From Spirochaetaceae bacterium 4572_59 (GTDB lineage: Bacteria > Spirochaetota > Spirochaetia > DSM-2461), in the NCBI GenBank assembly GCA_002084805.1, contig NBMC01000013.1, positions 1 to 37,243 on the forward strand: a stretch of DNA of 37,243 nucleotides. The letters run 5' to 3'. Shown one piece after another: positions 16,028 through 23,913 of the stretch. The notes under the pieces were generated by a model. That model was not told the DNA's origin and ran no database searches. It worked only from the letters and a program-made list of their open reading frames with translations. Made by a program: the position numbers and the translations under genes. Position 1 is the stretch's first letter; every line of letters begins with the position of its first letter.

Positions 16028-16948
16028 CTAAATGGCCAACAGATCATCCAGATACTGTTCAGCATTAAATTCTGACAAATCGTCCAGTCCCTCTCCATGA
16101 CCGACAAAAGAAACAGGTATCTTTAATTTTTTATTGATAGCTACCACAAGTCCCCCCCGGGCTGTGGCATCATACTTGGTTAAAATAACAGCATCCACAC
16201 CAATGGCTTCATGGAAGACCTCAGCCTGTTGCAGTCCATTTTGTCCTGTTGTAGCATCAATGACAAGAATTTTTTTATATTCACCCCTCCCCTTTAGATT
16301 GGTAGAGATAATCTTATTAATTTTCATTAGCTCATTGACAAGGTTTTTCTTATTATGCATACGCCCCGCCGTATCGGCCAGGATTAATTCATCGCCCTTC
16401 TGATAAGCAGAGGCAATGGTATCGTAGATAACAGCACCGGGATCTGAACCGTGCTTCTGAGCGACCACACGCAGGCCTGTTCTTTCTCCATGGATTTTCA
16501 ACTGATCAATAGCCGCCGCACGGAAGGTATCTCCTGCAGAAAGAACGATCTTTGAAAAACCTTTGTTTTTATAATATTGGGCAAGCTTAGCTATGGTCGT
16601 GGTTTTTCCTACCCCGTTAACACCCAGTACAAGAAAGAGATTCAGTTCATCCTTAGAGAGAACAAGATGGGTTGTAATCAGATGTTTCGAAATAATTCTT
16701 TTAAATTCCAGAAGAATGGTTTCTTTATCCTTAAGCTTATCTTTCAGAACCCTCTCACGGAGTTCTGCCACCAACTCCATAGTAACAACACCACCCATAT
16801 CACCGCTAATCAAAACTTCTTCCAGTTCCTCATAAAAATCCTCAAGATTGGCGGATTTTCCGAATAATTCAGCAATACGGGTACCGAGATTGCTTTTTTT
16901 GACAGCAGAACTGTCACTGTTTTTTTTATTTTTTTTCCAATTGAACAT
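16028..16948 (-). CDS. ftsY: Signal recognition particle receptor FtsY
   Basis: 306 residues from the ATG at 16946-16948, which has GAGGA upstream; the frame is open to 16987 but that extension lies inside the PEGA gene. A lysine-rich N-terminus (about 1-20) precedes the NG domain: G1 GVNGVGKTT (109-117), DTFRAAAIDQL, DTAGR, and TKYDATARGG (G4, with Tyr where Leu is commoner). FtsY is the membrane-associated GTPase that receives SRP-ribosome complexes at the translocon. The long acidic A domain of E. coli is absent, as in many bacteria. It lies 10 bases after the PEGA gene and 3 bases before the YD-like gene. Confidence 0.96.
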   Translation of the reverse strand: MFNWKKNKKNSDSSAVKKSNLGTRIAELFGKSANLEDFYEELEEVLISGDMGGVVTMELVAELRERVLKDKLKDKETILLEFKRIISKHLITTHLVLSKDELNLFLVLGVNGVGKTTTIAKLAQYYKNKGFSKIVLSAGDTFRAAAIDQLKIHGERTGLRVVAQKHGSDPGAVIYDTIASAYQKGDELILADTAGRMHNKKNLVNELMKINKIISTNLKGRGEYKKILVIDATTGQNGLQQAEVFHEAIGVDAVILTKYDATARGGLVVAINKKLKIPVSFVGHGEGLDDLSEFNAEQYLDDLLAI

Positions 16949-16958
16949 GTATTCCTCA

Positions 16959-18428
16959 CTAATCAGCCGTTGATTCTTCCGCAGCATTAATATAGTTCTT
17001 TAATTTAAAAAGAGTATTCACAAGCAAACCACCACTGACAGCCAATCCACCAAGAAATAGCTTATATGTCAGCTCAGAAGAGTCATAAGAATCCATAGCC
17101 TTATCGTAGTCGGCCTGAATCCCTCCGCTTGTCCAGTCATTTGCGTAATTATAATACATACTGTATTGATTTTGGTAAATGCCGTACATCACAAGAGGAA
17201 GCGCCATAGAGATACTAAGCCACCCCAGAGAACGATAAAATCGTTTTTTTGCTGTATCCAGGGCATCCTGTTTATCATAGGCCAGACGGCTGAGCTGAAC
17301 CGTAATACTCTCCCCTTCCAGCTTCCAGGAAGGTGTTTGAAATGGGGCAAATCCATCAAGTGAAATTTTAACATTATTGTTGAAATCGGGTTTTGATGAA
17401 TAGAAGGGAGTTGTCCCCATCCATTGGGAACCGAAATAGACATCCGCACCAGGAGGTTCCGAAAGAAAGTAGAAGTTCTCTTCCACCCCTTTTTCCAGAG
17501 CAACAGAGAATTCCATAAACTTCATAGAAGGCAGATAAATCTGTTTAACCAGCGATTCATAACCACCCCGACTGATCTTCAGAGTTTTATACCCGGGGGC
17601 TTCCGCCCTGACAAAAACATCCCCCACCCCAATGGTTTTTCCGTCCAGCATAATCAGGCTGTCCTTGGGTTGAGCCTCCACACGGAGAGCCGCCCAGCTT
17701 CTGCCGAGAAGTTCTGTCCTCAACTCATCAGTGGCTTCATCTAGAAGGATATTCAATTGATCCTCAGGCCCCGTTCCCGACCATATAAACACCGCTTCAG
17801 GACTTGTCTGTTTATAACAGGACAATTCCAGAAAAAAAAGATCATCCAACCTTTCAACTGTTCCGCAAATCAGCATATCCAGGGAGTTCTTTTCCATAAA
17901 ATAGGAGAACTGACTATCTGCCGGGGTTTGTTCAATATTCTGATATTCAATAGAAAGTGTTTCCGGCAGTACAATCTCATGACTATCCTTGTCCTGCCAC
18001 TCTTGCAGAGCCTGTTCTTTGTCAAGGATGGAACTGCTGAAAGCCTCATATTTCTCACTCCGTTCCTCATTTGAATACTGGGAAAAGAGCAACTCATCTC
18101 TTTTTCTATAGAGAGAATCAATATCAAGACTGTGTTGAATAATCTTTTCATGAATAAAGCTATCTGCCAGAAAATTGGATTCCTCAGCATGGAGCTGATG
18201 TTCTGTCAAATCATTAATATTCTCTTTCAGAAGCTGCTGCAGGCTGTTCTGAAGATAGGCATATCTTTTCTCAAGATTGCCAACTTCCACAGGACATATT
18301 CCCACAGCCCAGACCTCTTTATCCAATAAGATATCTTCTGATTCTGTCTGAGAAAATAAAACAGATGAGATACAAAAAGACAGGATAACTAGAATATACG
18401 ATCTGTAAGCACGCGGAGTTCTACTCAT
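16959..18428 (-). CDS. PEGA-domain envelope protein (489 aa)
   Basis: A signal peptide (hydrophobic residues about 9-26, SSVLFSQ) is followed by an alpha-helical region and then two PEGA-type modules, roughly residues 250-310 and 315-385. These are recognisable from DSLIMLDGKTIG and EPPGADVYFGSQWMGTTP. Two C-terminal hydrophobic segments (about 405-425 and 455-475) may anchor it. PEGA domains are found in surface and envelope proteins; no enzyme motif is visible. ATG at 18426-18428 has GAGGAT just upstream and overlaps the end of the cheY-like gene by 8 bases. ftsY follows 10 bases after the stop. Confidence 0.8.
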   Translation of the reverse strand: MSRTPRAYRSYILVILSFCISSVLFSQTESEDILLDKEVWAVGICPVEVGNLEKRYAYLQNSLQQLLKENINDLTEHQLHAEESNFLADSFIHEKIIQHSLDIDSLYRKRDELLFSQYSNEERSEKYEAFSSSILDKEQALQEWQDKDSHEIVLPETLSIEYQNIEQTPADSQFSYFMEKNSLDMLICGTVERLDDLFFLELSCYKQTSPEAVFIWSGTGPEDQLNILLDEATDELRTELLGRSWAALRVEAQPKDSLIMLDGKTIGVGDVFVRAEAPGYKTLKISRGGYESLVKQIYLPSMKFMEFSVALEKGVEENFYFLSEPPGADVYFGSQWMGTTPFYSSKPDFNNNVKISLDGFAPFQTPSWKLEGESITVQLSRLAYDKQDALDTAKKRFYRSLGWLSISMALPLVMYGIYQNQYSMYYNYANDWTSGGIQADYDKAMDSYDSSELTYKLFLGGLAVSGGLLVNTLFKLKNYINAAEESTAD

Positions 18429-18786
18429 ATCCTCTGCCGGCCCGATTGATAGCGGAAATCAAGCGCTTTCTCTGGAAAGGTTTGACAATATAATCGACCG
18501 CACCAAAACGAATGGCCTGGATGATTTTTTCCTGATCACTCAGGGACGAGCACATGATAACCCGACAATCCGGATAGGCTTTTTTCAAACTCTTGAGGGC
18601 TTCCACTCCGTTCATACGGGGCATAATAATATCCATCAGAACAAGATCGGGCAGAAGGGATTTATAACGGGAGAGGCACTCGATGCCGTCTCCCGCTTCA
18701 CCGATTACGTAGTGACCGCTTTCTGTCACAATATCAGAGATGATAGAACGCATAAAAGGCAGGTCATCTACGATTAATATTCTCAT
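18421..18786 (-). CDS. Single-domain response regulator (CheY-like)
   Basis: 121 residues, a receiver domain only. The acidic pair DD (7-8), phospho-acceptor D52 in LMDIIMP, Ser of CSS in the Thr/Ser position, and Lys of VKPF are all present. With no output domain it acts by protein contact, as CheY does. The start ATG overlaps the prfB stop (ATGA, 18783-18786) and the stop overlaps the PEGA start by 8 bases. It is separated from the chemotaxis block by the Cas2-like gene and prfB, so it may serve motility or a different kinase, for example the orphan hybrid kinase at 741-4243. Confidence 0.9.
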   Translation of the reverse strand: MRILIVDDLPFMRSIISDIVTESGHYVIGEAGDGIECLSRYKSLLPDLVLMDIIMPRMNGVEALKSLKKAYPDCRVIMCSSLSDQEKIIQAIRFGAVDYIVKPFQRKRLISAINRAGRGYE

Positions 18787-19893
18787 TCCGGCTGATTTCC
18801 CGACCAGAGATATTTCAAATAAGCTTCAATAAAAGGATCGAGATCCCCATCCATTACATTCTGAATATTACCGGTTTCCCAACGGGTACGGATATCCTTA
18901 ACCATAGTATAGGGATGAAATACATAGGAACGGATCTGGGACCCCCAGCCTATTTCCTTCTTTTCCGCCGCTGAGGCGGCTCTCTCTTCCTCCTGCTGTT
19001 GTTTGTAGTACTCATACAGCCTGGATTTGAGCATTTTTTTTGCTATCTCCCGATTTTTCAACTGACTCCGTTCATTTTGACACTGGACAACTATGCCCGA
19101 GGCCAGGTGGGTCATCCGGATGGCACTGCTTGTTTTATTAACATGCTGTCCACCAGAACCGGAAGCCCTATAGGTATCTACACGAATATCCTCGGTCTTC
19201 ATATCCACTTCAATAGAATCATCAATAACCGGAGAGACATAAACTGATGCAAAAGAGGTATGCCGTCGGGCATTGGAGTCAAAAGGAGAAATACGGACCA
19301 GGCGATGAATTCCTCCCTCTCCCTTCAGATAACCATAAGAATATTCTCCATCAACCTGAAATGAAATGGATTTGATTCCACCTTCGGCTTCCACCAGATC
19401 CATAACAGTGATTTTATAACCTTTTCTTTCGATCCAGCGCATGTACATACGGTAGAGCATACTGGTCCAGTCACAGGCTTCGGTGCCACCGGCACCGGAA
19501 TGAATTGTGATAAACGCTGATAGAACGTCCGTTTCCTCACTGAGAAGTTCTAATGAATTGAGTGAATCAAAACTCTGGCGGGCACTGTTCATCTGTGTAT
19601 GAATCTCTTCCTCCAGAGACTCATCCGCCTCTTCCACAGCAAGCTCATACAATTCCATAAGATCTTCCATATGGGAAACGAGCTTTTCCCAGGGTTCATA
19701 TTTATTTTTTAAACGTTTCAGTTGAGCAAGTTTTTGCTCTGCATCTTCACGGTTATTCCAGAAATTGGGGTCTCCTGATTCGACTTCAAGTTCATGGGCT
19801 GCGCTTTTCAGTTCAGCCGTGTCAAAGTCGCCTCCAGGTATCCGTTATATCCCCATTAAGGGATTTTAACTGAGATGAAATATCACTAAGCAT
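18783..19893 (-). CDS. prfB: Peptide chain release factor 2, with programmed +1 frameshift
   Basis: ATG 19891-19893 (GGAGG upstream) opens 23 codons that end in CTT TGA C. The TGA is at 19824-19822, and GGAGG at 19835-19831 lies exactly three bases before the CTT slip codon. Shifting +1 gives GAC and a continuous 369-residue RF2. It carries SPF (ISPFDSNARRH, stop-codon recognition) and GSGGQHVNKT (GGQ, peptidyl-tRNA hydrolysis). RF2 reads UGA and UAA, so low RF2 increases frameshifting and restores its own level. The start overlaps the end of the Cas2-like gene by 8 bases and the stop overlaps a cheY-like gene by 4. Confidence 0.96.
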
Positions 19894-20182
19894 TTGAGCC
19901 TCCACTATTTTTTTCTTTGAGTACGTTCCGTCTCCACCGTTTTTCCGACAAAGAGGTAATTACCAGTTTTCCTTCAATAGGATACTGATATATTCTGATG
20001 GAATCATAAAAATCCGTAGATCTGTCCAGATCCAGCTTCAGTCGGGATAAGTTATTTTCATTAATTGTCAGAGATTCAAAAGTATTTTTTTGAATTTGTT
20101 TAAATCCGTATCTGAAAAGTAAATTTTGTACAACTTTTACACTATCTTCATTACCAAGATCAACAATAATTGAAACAAACAT
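19886..20182 (-). CDS. Solitary Cas2-like protein (98 aa)
   Basis: The translation follows the Cas2/VapD ferredoxin-like pattern. Strand 1 is FVSIIVDL with Asp8 at the position of the Cas2 catalytic Asp. A helix (KVVQNLLFRYGF), strand 2 (KQIQKNTFES, compare the VQ.SVFEG of Cas2), a second helix (ENNLSRLKLDLDR) and SIRIYQYP (compare SVRIYPL) follow. Length matches the family. No cas1, other cas gene or repeat array lies in this window. The stop lies inside prfB (8-base overlap, 19886-19893), so translation of prfB is probably coupled. A promoter sits immediately upstream and there is no clear Shine-Dalgarno site. It could be a housekeeping Cas2-fold nuclease or RNA-binding protein; family call moderate, function unknown. 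Confidence 0.7.
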   Translation of the reverse strand: MFVSIIVDLGNEDSVKVVQNLLFRYGFKQIQKNTFESLTINENNLSRLKLDLDRSTDFYDSIRIYQYPIEGKLVITSLSEKRWRRNVLKEKNSGGSNA

Positions 20183-20188
20183 AATTAT

Positions 20189-20217
20189 ACTTTATTGGCG
20201 TCTTGCCAAGCTGTCAA
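20189..20217 (-). promoter_or_regulatory. Promoter with inverted repeat in the spacer, upstream of the Cas2-like gene
   Basis: On the minus strand TTGACA (20217-20212), a 17-base spacer and TAAAGT (20194-20189) form a perfect -35 and a 4/6 -10. The spacer contains the inverted repeat TTGGC-N5-GCCAA (20195-20209), a possible operator. The expected +1 is at 20182-20183, which is the first base of the ATG, so the message may be leaderless. A TATAAT at 20189-20184 is the wrong distance (22 bases) from this -35. Confidence 0.5.
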
Positions 20218-20225
20218 TACACAAG

Positions 20226-21977
20226 TTAAAACAAAGTGATTTCACCACTGCTTGCACCTTCATCCTCAATAAGCAGATTGCTGCTTAAATCAGCCTTTTT
20301 CTTATGAATAAAGATAGTGAACTTATCGATCAGATTTTTAATCTCATTCCCTTTCAACTCCCATTTTGAATAGGGGCTGTCAGCCAGAGCCTGATCCATT
20401 AGGGTTTTAAGTTCCACTCTCTGGGCTTCCACTTCCAGATTGACCCTTCCCAGATTATCAATTAAAGATTTCATACTTTTCAGATCATCCTGGGTCTGCT
20501 GATAAAAATCATCAAAATTATGACTGACATTCACCACAGCCATGGTAGATTGATCCACACTGTTATGAGAATCAGTAACAGCTGTCAATCCGGTTTTCAG
20601 ATCCAAAATAAATTTATCGAGCTTTAAAGTGTCAGCTGAAAAACCTTTGAAATAATCAATAAACAGTCTATTTGTCTGTTTTCTGAAATCAGCGATTACC
20701 TTTATAATAAACTCCACATTATTTTCAATAGAGTCTGTTCTCTCTCTTATACTCTCAATGATAAAACCCATATTCTCCAGATGAGGAAGTTTAGCGGCTT
20801 CAACCCGACTCGCAATATTTATTGTTTTTATCCAGTTGATAATCCGAACAAAACCGCTTGAGGATTCTTCCAACTTGGAAATTTCACTCATCAGTTTATC
20901 CATTCTTTTCTTCAGATTATCTCTCTTATAGCCCTTTTTGAATAGTTCGATACTACTAAATATACCATTCTGAAATTCTCGTATCCTGAGAGAGTAGGAA
21001 TCATTACTGTTTTGAACAAGAAAAGCCTGACCGGAGGATTTCAAAACCACCATCAGCTTGGACAGATCATCGGATTTATCCTTAAATAAGCTGTAGGTTT
21101 CATTAAGTCCGGTTTCTATCTCACTCAGGATTTCTTTACAAAAGGAGTAAATCTGGTATTTAAATGACAGATAATCCAGTTCCTCTTCCAGAGTCTGATG
21201 GGGATTATCCTCGGCTTTTTCAAAAGATAGGATTACATGATCGATAGACTGGCGAACAATATCATGCTTCTGCACTTCCTGAATTATATGATACAAAGGA
21301 GTGCGGATACCTTGAATTCCATCCTGAAGATCCTGTATCAAACTATATATTTTATTTTTGTAATCCTTAATCAATTCAAGAAGACTGTTGATATTACTAC
21401 TGATTGATTCCATTGAATTGCTAAGCCCTTTTTTATCTTCCTGAATATCGTCCAGATACTCTCTGAACACATTATTCATATTATCGCCATATTCCTGCAG
21501 GCTCTTACTGAGGAGTGCAGAACTCTTGGAAACACTCTGCAGTTCTTCTGTAATATAGGGAAAAGCTCCTCCGTTTTTACCAGCTTTCAATGCTGTAACC
21601 ATGGCATTCAGAGAAATAAGTTCCAGTTCGGCGGAATCGTCCTGTATTTCTTCAATATGGGTCTTAAAAAGACTCGTTTTATTTAGTTCTTTTTCAAGAA
21701 GACTCAAGAATACCGAATCCTTCTCTGATAAATCGGAAAATATAACAGCCTCACTATTAACGATATTATGAAGCTTGGCAGTGGATGACTCCATATCTTC
21801 CAAACTGCCGAAAGTATCACAATTCTTCTCATTTTTAGAACAGAGGGAATTGAATTTATTATCCATTAAATCAATCAGCTTGGGGTAATTTTCAGCCATA
21901 TCCATATAGACACGGCCAAGATTCTCAACGATATTCTGCAAGCTCACTATGATTAACAGCTGATCCTTATTAGCCAT
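20226..21977 (-). CDS. Cytoplasmic chemoreceptor-like coiled-coil protein (583 aa)
   Basis: There is no signal peptide, membrane helix or HAMP; almost the whole protein is predicted helix. Residues 117-147 ([17 protein letters not shown]) match the receptor hairpin-tip pattern ALNAxIEAARAG in degenerate form. A second weaker copy lies at 380-412 ([12 protein letters not shown], then GFIIESI). Between them, residues 235-247 ([13 protein letters not shown]) resemble the CheZ active-site helix, with Asp239 and Gln243 in the D-x-x-x-Q spacing. The gene starts with AAGGA upstream and overlaps cheB by 8 bases. It is likely a cytoplasmic signalling or adaptor protein of the CheA complex. Its exact class (soluble receptor or phosphatase-like) cannot be settled here. 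Confidence 0.7.
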   Translation of the reverse strand: MANKDQLLIIVSLQNIVENLGRVYMDMAENYPKLIDLMDNKFNSLCSKNEKNCDTFGSLEDMESSTAKLHNIVNSEAVIFSDLSEKDSVFLSLLEKELNKTSLFKTHIEEIQDDSAELELISLNAMVTALKAGKNGGAFPYITEELQSVSKSSALLSKSLQEYGDNMNNVFREYLDDIQEDKKGLSNSMESISSNINSLLELIKDYKNKIYSLIQDLQDGIQGIRTPLYHIIQEVQKHDIVRQSIDHVILSFEKAEDNPHQTLEEELDYLSFKYQIYSFCKEILSEIETGLNETYSLFKDKSDDLSKLMVVLKSSGQAFLVQNSNDSYSLRIREFQNGIFSSIELFKKGYKRDNLKKRMDKLMSEISKLEESSSGFVRIINWIKTINIASRVEAAKLPHLENMGFIIESIRERTDSIENNVEFIIKVIADFRKQTNRLFIDYFKGFSADTLKLDKFILDLKTGLTAVTDSHNSVDQSTMAVVNVSHNFDDFYQQTQDDLKSMKSLIDNLGRVNLEVEAQRVELKTLMDQALADSPYSKWELKGNEIKNLIDKFTIFIHKKKADLSSNLLIEDEGASSGEITLF

Positions 21978-23049
21978 TGGCAGCTTTCCTTACCACTTCA
22001 ACGGCAATTTTTTCAAGAGAGATCGTTGTATTCACAGCATTTCTTTTTATGGCTTCATTGGGCATTCCGAAAACGACACAGCTTGCTTCATCCTGGGCAA
22101 TATTATAGGCACCGGCTTCTCGCATTTCCAACATTCCCCGGGCACCGTCATCACCCATTCCAGTCATGATAACACCAATGGTATTTGGTCCGGCATAACG
22201 GGCGGCCGAACGGAAAAGGACATCAACTGACGGCTTATGACGACAGACAAGAGGCCCCTCTTTCGTTTCCACATAATACCGTGCTCCCTGTCTTTTCAGA
22301 AGGAGATGTTTATTTCCGGGTGCGATCAAAGCCCGCCCGGGATAGACAACATCATTATTTTCCGCTTCTTTTACGTCAATCTGACAAAGGGTATTGAGCC
22401 TCTCTGCAAAGGATTTCGTAAAATGCTCCGGCATATGCTGCACTATAACGATTCCAGGAGAGTTCACAGGCAGGGCTTCCAGAAATATTCTGAGAGCCTC
22501 TGTTCCACCTGTCGAAGCTCCCACAACAACAACTCGTTCTGTCGTATCAATAGTGAGAGGTCTGTTAGACTTGGCCAGAATGGCATCGGCGGTTAATTTA
22601 GGTGGTATCGGGCCTGAGGAAACAGTCCTTCTCTTTATCTTTGACCTGGTAGATGAGGCGGCACGGATAACATCACAAATCCGAATCTTGGATTCCTGCA
22701 GGAATTCCTTAGTACCGACTTTAGGTTTCTGAATTATATCAACAGCACCAAGTTCGATAGCGGTTATGGCATTATGACCGCCCTTTTCGGTTTTACTGGA
22801 GCAGATAATAGTAGGAATGGGATTTTCAGACATTAACTTTTTCAAAAATGTCAGGCCGTCCATCTGGGGCATCTCTATATCCAGGATAATCACATCCGGT
22901 TTATTCTTAAGAATTTTTTTCTCACCAATTATTGGATTGAAAGCCGTATCGATTACCTCGATATCCCGTTCTTCAGAAATCAGCTGAGAAAGAGTTTGCC
23001 TTACAACGGCTGAATCATCAATAATCAGAACTTTAATTTTTGTAACCAT
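21970..23049 (-). CDS. cheB: Chemotaxis protein-glutamate methylesterase CheB
   Basis: 359 residues. An N-terminal receiver (D11, D12 and phospho-acceptor D57 in VIILDIEMP) is joined by a linker of about 35 residues to the methylesterase/deamidase domain. The catalytic Ser is in [10 protein letters not shown], His in VQHMPEHFT and Asp in [10 protein letters not shown]. It removes methyl groups from receptor glutamates when phosphorylated by CheA. cheR lies 12 bases upstream and the receptor-like gene overlaps its stop by 8 bases. Confidence 0.96.
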   Translation of the reverse strand: MVTKIKVLIIDDSAVVRQTLSQLISEERDIEVIDTAFNPIIGEKKILKNKPDVIILDIEMPQMDGLTFLKKLMSENPIPTIICSSKTEKGGHNAITAIELGAVDIIQKPKVGTKEFLQESKIRICDVIRAASSTRSKIKRRTVSSGPIPPKLTADAILAKSNRPLTIDTTERVVVVGASTGGTEALRIFLEALPVNSPGIVIVQHMPEHFTKSFAERLNTLCQIDVKEAENNDVVYPGRALIAPGNKHLLLKRQGARYYVETKEGPLVCRHKPSVDVLFRSAARYAGPNTIGVIMTGMGDDGARGMLEMREAGAYNIAQDEASCVVFGMPNEAIKRNAVNTTISLEKIAVEVVRKAANG

Positions 23050-23061
23050 GGAACAGCTCCT

Positions 23062-23913
23062 TTATGAAATTGGTTTCAGGTATATAGTGGGAGCAACAGA
23101 TATGTATGGCAAATCCAGTCCAGTTATAGTTTCTGAGTGTCCAAGAAACAGATACCCCCCGGGATGAAGATGATTATACAGTTGCATCAGAATTTTTTTC
23201 TGTTTTTCCTGAGGAAAATAAATCAAGACATTCCGACAGAATATAATATGAAACTTCCTGTTGATTCCGTAATCTCGATTCATCAGATTAAGCTGTTTGA
23301 ACTGAACATTTTCCTGCAGAAACGCTTTAACCTTAACATCTTCACTGTTACTATCACGACTTTTAAGGAAAAACATTTTCTTCTGGGAAAGGGGAATATT
23401 GTCAATACGGGATTTATGATAGACTCCACGCCTGGCTTTCTGAAGAACCTCCTGAGAAATATCACTCCCCAGAATGGTAAAACTAAAGTTAGAATTATTG
23501 AAACGAATCTGATTCAAAACCATGGAAAGAGTGTAAACTTCTTCACCAGTTGAGCTGGCCGAAGACCACAGATCCAAATGAACCGGTATATCTTTTTTCT
23601 GCAAAAGAGGTATAATTACATCATTTTCCATATAGACAAAGTGATCGGGTTCCCGGAAAAAGTCTGTTTTATTGGTTGTGACTACATCGATCATAAAGGG
23701 AAGTTCTTTCCTCAGACCCTCATCACTGAATAAAAAATCACAATAATCACTATAGTTGTTGATAGAAAGGATTCTCAACCTCTTATGGAGACGGGATTCC
23801 AGCATAACCTTCTTAATATCCGGCATGCGGATACCCAGTTCATCCTCAATAAATTTACTAAGTCGTCTAAAATCAGCAGGCTTCAGAATTGGACGGTCAT
23901 TAGCTTCAGTCAT
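23062..23913 (-). CDS. cheR: Chemotaxis protein methyltransferase CheR
   Basis: 283 residues. A small N-terminal helical domain (about 10-75) precedes a SAM-dependent methyltransferase fold with SSASSTGEEVYTLSM (SAM-binding loop), ILGSDIS, FCRNVLIYF and a C-terminal LFLGHSETI. It methylates glutamates on chemoreceptors. Its ATG overlaps the cheA stop (TAATG, 23911-23915). There is no C-terminal pentapeptide-binding extension or TPR. Confidence 0.96.
   Translation of the reverse strand: MTEANDRPILKPADFRRLSKFIEDELGIRMPDIKKVMLESRLHKRLRILSINNYSDYCDFLFSDEGLRKELPFMIDVVTTNKTDFFREPDHFVYMENDVIIPLLQKKDIPVHLDLWSSASSTGEEVYTLSMVLNQIRFNNSNFSFTILGSDISQEVLQKARRGVYHKSRIDNIPLSQKKMFFLKSRDSNSEDVKVKAFLQENVQFKQLNLMNRDYGINRKFHIIFCRNVLIYFPQEKQKKILMQLYNHLHPGGYLFLGHSETITGLDLPYISVAPTIYLKPIS

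Noticed and set aside
19000..21000. A possible CRISPR array near the Cas2-like gene.
   Set aside because: I see no regularly spaced repeats here or elsewhere in the window, and no other cas gene.
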